Part shown: piece after piece, positions 22,326 through 28,631 of the stretch | Layout of the letters: every line of letters starts with the position of its first letter | How positions within the stretch are numbered: the stretch's first letter is position 1 | IMG/VR virus record: IMGVR_UViG_3300021959_000273 | Coordinates: 1 to 29,328 of that record | Direction: 5' to 3' (one strand) | Origin: a virus | Length of the DNA: 29,328 bases | Position numbers and translations under genes: made by a program | Notes under the pieces: model-generated | Databases searched by the model: none | Seen by the model: only the letters and a program-made list of their open reading frames with translations | Told to the model about the DNA's origin: nothing

Positions 22326-22353
22326 AAAAAAGGCGGTTATTACACCGCCCTTA
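22326..22353 (-). terminator. Terminator between SSB and helicase genes
   Basis: Minus-strand RNA reads AAGGGCGGU, loop GUAAUA, ACCGCCUU, then U's. The stem includes one G-U pair. It starts 4 bases past the SSB stop, so it probably lets SSB be expressed above downstream replication genes. Confidence 0.85.
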
Positions 22354-22356
22354 AGT

Positions 22357-22653
22357 TTAAAATGGTAAGTCAGAAGTCTCAGCTTCTTGAGTCACAACTT
22401 TCTCTTCTTTCTCTGCGTTGACTATAGTACCATTGTTCCAAACAACTTTACCATTTGATAGATACTCTTTCTTTTTCTTAGCCTCTCTTTCTTCTTGTGT
22501 TTGACTAACATAAACCCCTACATTGTTTCCGTATCTTGTTTCGTCATTAACTGACATTGTAAGGTTAACATAGACGTTTCCATCTTTGCCAGCGATAAAC
22601 TTCTCTTTTGGTAGCTTTGCTACGTTTAAACTAAAATTGATTAATGCACTCAT
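22357..22653 (-). CDS. ssb: Single-stranded DNA-binding protein
   Basis: This 98-aa protein has an OB-fold-like N-terminal half (INFSLNVAKLPKEKFIAGKD, NVYVNLTMSVNDETRYGNNV, GVYVS). It ends with an acidic tail closing in DLPF, the tip that recruits repair enzymes in bacterial SSBs. It is shorter than E. coli SSB (178 aa). It would coat phage single-stranded DNA during replication and annealing. It sits beside the annealing-like gene and ends at a terminator. Confidence 0.8.
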   Translation of the reverse strand: MSALINFSLNVAKLPKEKFIAGKDGNVYVNLTMSVNDETRYGNNVGVYVSQTQEEREAKKKKEYLSNGKVVWNNGTIVNAEKEEKVVTQEAETSDLPF

Positions 22654-22678
22654 AATTGATTGTTTTTAATTGTTATTA

Positions 22679-23065
22679 TTACTTTCTTTTAAATGATTCT
22701 GATTCGTCTTCTCCAAATACTCCTAGCTCATAAAAGCCAGTTAACTTAAGAACTGCTCTGCTCATAGCTCGCTTCTCAGCCATCTCAGCAACATACCAAG
22801 AGTTAGTAGTTGATTCTTTGTATGAGTCCCCTTTTAAGGCACTTCCAAATGTTTCTATGTTAGCAGCTCCTTTACTTGCTATAGCTTTAAATACTGCGTA
22901 GTTTGGCTCACATCTTATTACTTCGTAGTTGATTTGAATCTTAGCTTTAGCTTGAATCTTATCAATTCCTTGTCTAGTAATAATTGTGTAGTGTTGGTGT
23001 TTAAAGAAATCTTCTTTACTTAACTCGTAAGTATTATACATCTCTAATAGCTTGTCTTTGTTCAT
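22679..23065 (-). CDS. Putative single-strand annealing protein (Rad52/ERF-like)
   Basis: This 128-aa protein resembles phage annealing proteins. It contains HYTIITRQGIDKIQAKAKIQ and YVAEMAEKRAMSRAVLKLTG (91-110), the AExRAxxRAxxKL helix often seen in the Rad52/ERF superfamily. An acidic end follows. Adjacency to SSB and to an exonuclease-bearing operon supports a recombination role. It is short for the family, and I cannot compute similarity, so this is tentative. Confidence 0.5.
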   Translation of the reverse strand: MNKDKLLEMYNTYELSKEDFFKHQHYTIITRQGIDKIQAKAKIQINYEVIRCEPNYAVFKAIASKGAANIETFGSALKGDSYKESTTNSWYVAEMAEKRAMSRAVLKLTGFYELGVFGEDESESFKRK

Positions 23066-23202
23066 TGTTTTTTGTTTAAATTATTAATTCTTATTTCTGT
23101 TTCTAATTCTCTAACCTTGTTTTCTAACGCTTCTATTCTAGCGTTTAAGTAGTCTATAGTATCTGGGCTTGATGTTCTTTTTACGTCTTCTGAATATGTC
23201 AT
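23062..23202 (-). CDS. Small coiled-coil protein, 46 aa
   Basis: This 46-codon gene starts 1 base after the upstream stop and overlaps the next start as ATGA. It carries a leucine-zipper-like helix at about 19-40 (LNARIEALENKVRELETEIR). It may form dimers. Function unknown. Confidence 0.6.
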   Translation of the reverse strand: MTYSEDVKRTSSPDTIDYLNARIEALENKVRELETEIRINNLNKKQ

Positions 23203-23203
23203 C

Positions 23204-23425
23204 TTATACTTCTTTAAATAGCTCGTAAGGACTGTTGTAATAACTTAGTAAGGTGTGTAAACTCATTACAACCCCATAAGATAAATCACTTACTTTAGTT
23301 TTTGTTTCTAGCTCTTGAGTTACTTCTTCTACTACTAACGGATAGTGAAAGTTTTGGTTTTCTAGCTTTGCTTTGTGTTCTGGTTTTAATCTTTCTGTTA
23401 AATACATTGTTTTTGTTTTAAACAA
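23204..23425 (-). CDS. First gene of the P3 operon, 73 aa
   Basis: This 73-aa protein begins MFKTKTMYLTERLKPEHKAK and contains VVEEVTQELETKTKVSDLSY. It is basic at the N-terminus and acidic later. It lies 6 bases after the P3 leader (AACAAAAACA), so it is the first product of the replication operon. No recognised domain; a regulator or accessory role would fit its position. Confidence 0.6.
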   Translation of the reverse strand: MFKTKTMYLTERLKPEHKAKLENQNFHYPLVVEEVTQELETKTKVSDLSYGVVMSLHTLLSYYNSPYELFKEV

Positions 23426-23464
23426 ATATACAAATAAATAATTCTTATAAACAAATTATAAACA
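23424..23464 (-). promoter_or_regulatory. Bacteroidota-type promoter P3 with tandem GTTTATAA repeat
   Basis: On the minus strand GTTTATAATTTGTTTATAA (23464-23446) contains the -33 TTTG, followed after 21 bases by the -7 TATATTTG (23431-23424). Transcription would start right at the 73-aa gene, so the leader is nearly absent. A terminator lies just upstream. Confidence 0.8.
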
Positions 23465-23503
23465 TACTTTTTTTAAAATACTTTTTGTCATATCTGTAAA
23501 ATA

Positions 23504-23530
23504 AAAAAAACCACCCTTAACGAGTGGCTT
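23504..23530 (-). terminator. Terminator closing the lysis/nuclease operon
   Basis: Minus-strand RNA reads AAGCCACUC, loop GUUAA, GGGUGGUUU, then U's. The 9-bp stem includes two wobbles. It lies between NinG and promoter P3, cleanly separating two transcription units. Confidence 0.8.
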
Positions 23531-23637
23531 AATTCAGCTAGTTAGTAGCCTAAACAAAAAACAAGATATATTCCTTTACAAATATAAGTAATACATAGGC
23601 TTATAAAACTATATATTATATAATAGTTATTAACAAA

Positions 23638-24039
23638 CTAGAAGTTTTGCTTACTTTTTAATTCTTGTAGTTTTTCTTTATAGTCGTTAAATATATCTAA
23701 CCATTCATCATCTGATAGCTTATATATTTCTCTTGACTTTATAAGTAGTTCTTCTGAGAGCTGGTCTCCTAACGCTAAAGAGTATTCATACTGTCTACCA
23801 TATTCAAACCTATTACATTTTCTGCACTGACTATAAACGTTTCTAGAGTCATAGCGTGTAGATAATCTACCTCTTGAAATGAAGTGTCCAGCATCGCTTT
23901 CTGTGAAGTGTATAGGCTTCTGGCAAGTTATACAGTTACAATAACCAGTATGGTCATCTGCATCCCTTCTTCTTATGTATTCGTGAAATACTTTATCAAT
24001 TTTAGTCTTCCAATACTTTAACGTCTTCTTTTTCGCCAT
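23638..24039 (-). CDS. ninG: NinG/Rap-like recombination nuclease
   Basis: This 133-aa protein carries the NinG signature. CNCITCQK has Cys34, 36 and 39, DAGHFISRG has His52, and TRYDSRNVYSQCRKCNRFEY has Cys72 and Cys75. NinG (lambda Rap) is a metal-binding Holliday-junction and branched-DNA nuclease that acts in phage recombination. Length and motif spacing are normal. The gene overlaps the upstream GIY-YIG ORF by 38 bases, longer than most overlaps here. It lies last in the operon, before the terminator. Confidence 0.85.
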   Translation of the reverse strand: MAKKKTLKYWKTKIDKVFHEYIRRRDADDHTGYCNCITCQKPIHFTESDAGHFISRGRLSTRYDSRNVYSQCRKCNRFEYGRQYEYSLALGDQLSEELLIKSREIYKLSDDEWLDIFNDYKEKLQELKSKQNF

Positions 24040-24508
24040 TACTATTGTGTTGTATATTATATTTAGGACTAAATAACTTTATATAATATTTTTCATAGCC
24101 TAGTAATTCATCTGCTGTTGCACCATAAGGCACTTTCTTTACAACATTCCAACTATCAAAGTTTTTAGTGTTTTCGTTTATGTGTTGTTTAATTCTTCCT
24201 ACTACATTTGTAGATTGTCCTATATATATAATTTTGTTTTTATGTATAAGGCAGTAAACGTAATAATTAAATTTTAACTTGTGTTTATTAGTAACAAGTT
24301 TATATTGTAAATTTTCTTTTACTGTTTTATTTTTAGGTATAATTACAGCTTCATTCAATTCACTCTTGTTAATATAGAGTCTTATACTACTAAATCCTTT
24401 TTGGTCTTTTATCCATTTTTTATATCTGTCTCTTTCTGATTCATTAGAAAAATTTTTATATAATTTTTTTTCTTTACCATAAAACTTATACTTAACTAAA
24501 TACCTCAT
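24002..24508 (-). CDS. GIY-YIG nuclease, probable homing endonuclease
   Basis: This 168-aa protein has a GIY-YIG domain in its C-terminal half. YYVYCLIHKNKIIYIGQSTN has the Tyr pairs, GRIKQH has the catalytic Arg, and GYEKYYIKLFSPKYN has the Glu and the final Asn. An N-terminal region of about 100 residues (MRYLVKYKFYGKEKKLYKNF) may bind DNA. I chose ATG 24508 because a start at 24649 would extend into the holin gene. An A-rich leader precedes 24508. Stand-alone GIY-YIG genes in phages are often mobile. The long overlap with NinG fits insertion into this operon. Confidence 0.75.
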   Translation of the reverse strand: MRYLVKYKFYGKEKKLYKNFSNESERDRYKKWIKDQKGFSSIRLYINKSELNEAVIIPKNKTVKENLQYKLVTNKHKLKFNYYVYCLIHKNKIIYIGQSTNVVGRIKQHINENTKNFDSWNVVKKVPYGATADELLGYEKYYIKLFSPKYNIQHNSNGEKEDVKVLED

Positions 24509-24596
24509 AATGTTTTTTGTTTTTAAAGATTGTTCAAATCTCCCAAAACCTAGCCAAAAAAACAAATTAAAAGTAAAATAGTTATTAACAAGTAAT

Positions 24597-24992
24597 TTAT
24601 TTCTTATTAATAGTAATGTTTTTAGATATCTTTTCAGCACTTCTACCAACTACATAACCACCAATACCTAGTTGTAGTAAATTCCAAAATTCATTCTCTA
24701 AAGGTGGGATAGTAAAGCCAAACAAAGGTGCTATAAACTTTACATAAATAACTATAAATCCAAAAGCTAACATAAGAATAGGTCTCCAGCTTCTTTGTAG
24801 CCAGTTACCTTTAGCTTCTGCAATAATTATATCGGTTTGCATTTTTTGTAACTCAAGTTCTTTCTCTTTCAATACTTGAATTATCTTGTTCTTAGCTTCT
24901 AAGCGTTCTTCATCATTAGTAAATAAGTTGTCTATTATACCACCTATTTCTTTGATTACATTACCACTTAAAAAATCTAATATCTTTTTCAT
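24597..24992 (-). CDS. Holin of the 3-TM / GTA-type family
   Basis: This 131-aa protein resembles the 3-TM holin family. It has an N-terminal amphipathic helical part (LFTNDEERLEAKNKIIQVLK), the NWLQRSWRPILML motif (63-74), and two hydrophobic segments (about 70-90 and 101-117). It ends in a basic tail. The amidase lies immediately upstream (4-base overlap). It would form inner-membrane lesions that release the amidase. Confidence 0.75.
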   Translation of the reverse strand: MKKILDFLSGNVIKEIGGIIDNLFTNDEERLEAKNKIIQVLKEKELELQKMQTDIIIAEAKGNWLQRSWRPILMLAFGFIVIYVKFIAPLFGFTIPPLENEFWNLLQLGIGGYVVGRSAEKISKNITINKK

Positions 24993-25417
24993 ATATCTTT
25001 GTATTCTTCATAGGCATCAAAGCAAGGACAAGACTTTGCTGCAAATTCTCTATGTCCGTGTATCGTTACATCATCTCCGTAAATAGACTTAAGAGTTGTA
25101 AGTAAATTAAGAAGACTTCTTTTTTGCTCATCAGTTCTTGTGTCTTTTGCTATCCATTTACCATTCTCTCCTCTTTCAGCTTCTACTCCTCCGACGTATG
25201 TGATACCAATTGAATCTGAATTCTCTCCCTTCGTGTGAGCCCCAGACCTTTCAATAGGTCTACCAACTTGTGTAAGACCATCTAAACTAATTACATAGTG
25301 ATAACCAATATCAGACCAGCCTCTTTTTAAGTGCCATTTTCTTATAGTATCAACAGAGATTTCTTTACATTCTTGTGTCGCTGTACAATGTACTATTATT
25401 TTATTTATTTTTCTCAT
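24989..25417 (-). CDS. N-acetylmuramoyl-L-alanine amidase (endolysin)
   Basis: This 142-aa protein is a T7-lysozyme-type amidase of the Amidase_2 family. Candidate zinc ligands are His10 (IVHCTAT), His122 (IHGHREF) and Cys130 (KSCPCFD), with Lys128 and Tyr41 (YHYVIS) near the active site. It cuts the amide bond between muramic acid and L-alanine in peptidoglycan. It is a single-domain enzyme without a signal peptide, so export needs the holin that follows. It overlaps the holin gene by 4 bases. Confidence 0.9.
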   Translation of the reverse strand: MRKINKIIVHCTATQECKEISVDTIRKWHLKRGWSDIGYHYVISLDGLTQVGRPIERSGAHTKGENSDSIGITYVGGVEAERGENGKWIAKDTRTDEQKRSLLNLLTTLKSIYGDDVTIHGHREFAAKSCPCFDAYEEYKDI

Positions 25418-25574
25418 TACTATTCTTTCTTTTATATCCTTCGTATATTTTCTGGAATGTATAAACTATAGAAGCAAGAAGTAGTATAATCTTTAAACTG
25501 TTTTCTACGTGCGTAAAGCTAACCACCAAAGAGATGGAATTAAATGTTGCTAATTTAAAATCTTCCATACTCAT
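25401..25574 (-). CDS. Small membrane protein, 57 aa
   Basis: This is a 57-codon gene from ATG 25574, overlapping the 32-aa ORF's stop as ATGA and running 17 bases into the amidase gene. The protein begins MSMEDFKLATFNSISL. A hydrophobic segment near 26-40 (NSLKIILLLASIVYTF) is followed by a basic tail. Its location next to the amidase suggests a lysis accessory protein, for example a second holin or antiholin, inferred from position and topology. Confidence 0.6.
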   Translation of the reverse strand: MSMEDFKLATFNSISLVVSFTHVENSLKIILLLASIVYTFQKIYEGYKRKNSNEKNK

Positions 25575-25669
25575 AACTTGATTCTGTCTAAGAACCTATT
25601 CCATATTACGATACACATAAATTGAAATGATTCTAATTTGTCCGCTAAATATCTTAATGCTCTTACCAT
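25571..25669 (-). CDS. Very small basic protein, 32 aa
   Basis: A 32-codon ORF starts at ATG 25669 (MVRALRYLADKLESFQFMCI), sharing TAATG with the upstream stop and ATGA with the next start. The stop/start chaining at both ends is the main evidence for translation. It has a short hydrophobic stretch. Function unknown. Confidence 0.45.
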   Translation of the reverse strand: MVRALRYLADKLESFQFMCIVIWNRFLDRIKL

Positions 25670-26070
25670 TACATTTTGTGTGATTGATAGTCTACACCAG
25701 CAAATGAGTGCATACCTTGTCCTTCATCAAAGTTTATAGCATAAGACTTCCATCCGTAAGGGTGGTCTATTGATGTAACTGCTGGAGTTATTACCATTCC
25801 ATCCTCGTCTAAGATAGCTTCTTCTTCTATGGTAGTTATTCCATCTTCCCACCAAGCCATATCAACGTGGTAGTTTTCTGACAATACTGGAGCAGTAATT
25901 TCTTCTCCTTCTTCGTCATACTCTCCTTGCTCTAAGACTATGTGTCCAAGCTCAACAGCAGCGAATCTAAAGTCTGGTACTAAATTACCTTCTGAGTCTT
26001 CTGTGTGTAAAGCATCAAATTTACTTTTAAACTGTGCTTGTGAATCGAATTCGTATTTACTTACTTTCAT
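25669..26070 (-). CDS. Conserved phage protein of unknown function, 133 aa
   Basis: This 133-aa, acidic protein begins MKVSKYEFDSQAQFKSKFDA and has SENYHVDMAWWEDGI, HPYGWKSYAINFDEGQGMHS and a FAGVDYQSHKM end. Such short acidic proteins lie beside fibre genes in related phages. I know no function. It may be a virion or fibre-associated protein. Confidence 0.6.
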   Translation of the reverse strand: MKVSKYEFDSQAQFKSKFDALHTEDSEGNLVPDFRFAAVELGHIVLEQGEYDEEGEEITAPVLSENYHVDMAWWEDGITTIEEEAILDEDGMVITPAVTSIDHPYGWKSYAINFDEGQGMHSFAGVDYQSHKM

Positions 26071-26193
26071 ATTATATTTACTTTTAGTTATAACTATTGG
26101 TTATTATATTGTCTGTATAGTTTTTTTAATTTTCTTATCTTATTGTGTTTCTTATGTAAAGATTTACTCTCGTTGTTATTATAGGTGTAATTG
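26071..26193. other. Intergenic stretch after the fibre genes
   Basis: A 123-base, AT-rich stretch with no terminator or clear promoter. One frame stays open for about 35 codons (KKHNKIRKLKKLY...) but has no start codon, so I do not call it. Confidence 0.4.
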
Positions 26194-27441
26194 TTACACT
26201 TGTGTTAATGCTATTGCTTGTGAATCTGTTAATGAGGTGTTATATGTCGTTATATTTTTAATTTTTCCACTTGTTGTATAAACACTATAGGAATAAGACC
26301 AACCCAATGAACGGATTGTAAAACTAGTATTTGGTGCACCTTGTGTAGTATTTAACTTAACACCATTTATAAAAAAATCTATAACATTACCATTTCTTTT
26401 TACTAGTATTTTATAATTTGTATTTGTTGATAATTCTGGACTACAACTAGCCATTAACACCTCTCCATCACCAGTTATCCTAAGAGTAGTGCTATTGACA
26501 ATCCATAGATAAGACTTACTAGTTGAATCACTACCAACTTGTCCTCCACCTAATAACATATCACCAAATTCCTTAAAAGAACCTTCGCAATAAATTGCAA
26601 AATCTTCATTAGCACCTATAGATATAGTGTGAGATAAAATGTTATTAGCACTTTGTAATTCAGCCAACCTCGTTTGGGCAGTACCTTGTGTTGGTATGTA
26701 AGATGTAGCGTAGCTTCCTTTCTCTACTTGAAATCCGTAAAAATGTGCGTTTTTCCCATTAGCATCATTTGCAGTAGGAAAAAAGAAATTTGAAGAAGTA
26801 TAACTAACTCTGAAACCAACCCAACCAGATAAATCACTACCTACAACAGTAGCAACAACTGAACATTTATACCATCCATTTCCGTAGTTTTCTATTTTAC
26901 CATAAGAACTTGAAGTAGTGCCATTTTCTAAATCAAAGTACGCTTCTCCATTTGAAGAACCATTAAATTGATTAAAAAATAAATATATAAAGTTATTATT
27001 TCCTTTTTTAGCAAAAACAGAAAATGTATAATCCCCAGCACTTGGTAATGTTATAGAACCAGTTTCCCCTATAACTTGGTTATAATCTCCGTTACCTTCA
27101 AGTGTAAAGGAATTTAAAGTACCATCTAAAGATATGACTTGATTTAAAGTTTTTGTAGCACTAAAAACTGTATAACTACTTCCGTTATCACTATTAGGTA
27201 AATAATTAGTCCTCTGTGGTTCAAGAAGCATAGCACCATTAGTATTATCTAAATAGTCAACCCTTGCATTGTTAGCTTGTACTGTTTCAATTAATCCTTG
27301 TTGGTTAACTCGTGTCGCTGAACTGCCTCTGCTGAAAGAGAAGGGCAACGGCTTATAGTTTCCACCTAAATCATTGTACGCAAGGATATTCCCTTCTGAG
27401 CCATACCATTCACTATTGCCAAATTTTAATGTATTCGCCAT
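26194..27441 (-). CDS. Tail fibre / LamG-type receptor-binding protein, paralogue C
   Basis: This 415-aa protein shares an N-terminal cap with its two neighbours: SRGSSATRVNQQGLIETV (37-54), then MLLEPQRTNYLPNS. A carbohydrate-binding-like domain follows (about 85-245), closing with GFQVEKGSYATSYIPTQGTA. The last 140 residues resemble a LamG/concanavalin-type domain (NTNYKILVKRNGNVIDFFIN). Three such genes stand in tandem, suggesting duplication with divergent sugar binding. They probably decorate or form fibres that contact host surface glycans. Confidence 0.75.
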   Translation of the reverse strand: MANTLKFGNSEWYGSEGNILAYNDLGGNYKPLPFSFSRGSSATRVNQQGLIETVQANNARVDYLDNTNGAMLLEPQRTNYLPNSDNGSSYTVFSATKTLNQVISLDGTLNSFTLEGNGDYNQVIGETGSITLPSAGDYTFSVFAKKGNNNFIYLFFNQFNGSSNGEAYFDLENGTTSSSYGKIENYGNGWYKCSVVATVVGSDLSGWVGFRVSYTSSNFFFPTANDANGKNAHFYGFQVEKGSYATSYIPTQGTAQTRLAELQSANNILSHTISIGANEDFAIYCEGSFKEFGDMLLGGGQVGSDSTSKSYLWIVNSTTLRITGDGEVLMASCSPELSTNTNYKILVKRNGNVIDFFINGVKLNTTQGAPNTSFTIRSLGWSYSYSVYTTSGKIKNITTYNTSLTDSQAIALTQV

Positions 27442-27442
27442 T

Positions 27443-28624
27443 TTATAATATGTTTAAATTTAATTCTTTTACTAATTCGCTTAATGACCTATAACTTGTG
27501 AGATACTCCAGTTCTGAATCCGTCAAAATTTCATCGTAGTAGCCAATTTCTTTTGTCTTGCCGTATAAAGGAGAAGTTCCACCTTGATAAGGATTATTAA
27601 ATGATATATTATTCAAACCACTAAAAGTAATTGCAGACGTATTTGTTTCCACTTCAAAACCATTTACCCAAAATGCAAAATCGTTTGATTTATATTTAAT
27701 TAAAATTTTTGTAGGCAATAAAATAGATGCAACAGTAAATTGTCTTAAAATATTTCCTCCAGTTCCTTGAAAATAAAATCTTATTTGATTATTTGAATCT
27801 AAAGCCATTATAATTCTATTGCTTGTACTTCCATCAGATAATGAAATATGCCTTACACTTGCATCATTAGCCAAAGCACTTACATCAGCAAACAATACTC
27901 CTTCACTATCATTAAACACCTCGCTATTACCCGCGTTGTTAGCTAAGTCGGCAGCACGTGTGACTGTTGAGCCAGAGGTGGGGATGTAAGATGTAGGAAA
28001 TGAGCCGACTTCTATTTGTGTGCCATAAGCGTGTATTACATTGCCTACTGAATTTTTAAGCCATATTCCACATAAAGAAACAGAGCCACCAGTATAATCA
28101 AATCTTTGCCATTCAGTACTCAAGGTTACAGTTAAGCCACCACCTTGATTTGGGTCGCTTATTAGTAATGTTTCCCCACCATTTGCTCCTTTTAAATATA
28201 TTGTTCTTGAAACTGATGCAGAAGGAGTACCAGCAAATCTATATATGCCATTATCCGCTGATGTTGCATTACTAAAATCTATAATAGATGCGTTTTGCAA
28301 ACCATCTGGCGATATTACTTGATTATCAGTTACAGTTATATTTCCTTGTTTTGTCCAATTAGCAAAAACATTACTATTTGTAACTAAATTAGTTCTCTGT
28401 GGCTCTAACAACGCTACTCCTTTATCAGTATCTGTATAGTCTATTCTTAGTTTATCGTGTCCTACTACCTCTATTAAACCCTCTTTGTTTACTCTTGTAG
28501 CTATTGAATCTCTTTCTACGTTGAAAGGTAGAGGCTTGTATCTATCGTTAGTATCTGAATAAGCCATAGACGAGCCAGTTTTCGTAGCCCATACTCCTTT
28601 ACCAAATTTTAATGCTTGTGCCAT
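27443..28624 (-). CDS. Tail fibre / LamG-type receptor-binding protein, paralogue B
   Basis: This 393-aa protein has the shared cap RDSIATRVNKEGLIEVVGHD (38-57) and ALLEPQRTN, a middle beta-rich domain, a conserved joint GSFPTSYIPTSGSTVTRAAD, and a C-terminal LamG-like domain (FNDSEGVLFADVSALANDAS, then FAFWVNGFEV). The C-terminal region is more like paralogue A (28632-29328 plus 1-582) than paralogue C: both have NDSEG and SALANDxSxR. It is 1 base upstream of paralogue C and 7 bases downstream of paralogue A. Confidence 0.75.
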   Translation of the reverse strand: MAQALKFGKGVWATKTGSSMAYSDTNDRYKPLPFNVERDSIATRVNKEGLIEVVGHDKLRIDYTDTDKGVALLEPQRTNLVTNSNVFANWTKQGNITVTDNQVISPDGLQNASIIDFSNATSADNGIYRFAGTPSASVSRTIYLKGANGGETLLISDPNQGGGLTVTLSTEWQRFDYTGGSVSLCGIWLKNSVGNVIHAYGTQIEVGSFPTSYIPTSGSTVTRAADLANNAGNSEVFNDSEGVLFADVSALANDASVRHISLSDGSTSNRIIMALDSNNQIRFYFQGTGGNILRQFTVASILLPTKILIKYKSNDFAFWVNGFEVETNTSAITFSGLNNISFNNPYQGGTSPLYGKTKEIGYYDEILTDSELEYLTSYRSLSELVKELNLNIL

Positions 28625-28631
28625 ATTATTT

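Noticed and set aside
24509-24649. Longer start for the GIY-YIG gene at 24649
   Set aside because: It would overlap the holin gene by 53 bases in another frame, and its extra 47 residues lack any domain. ATG 24508 has an A-rich leader typical of this genome.
26071-26193. 35-codon open frame after paralogue C (KKHNKIRKLKKLY...)
   Set aside because: It has no ATG, GTG or TTG and a stop lies just upstream, so it cannot be initiated independently.
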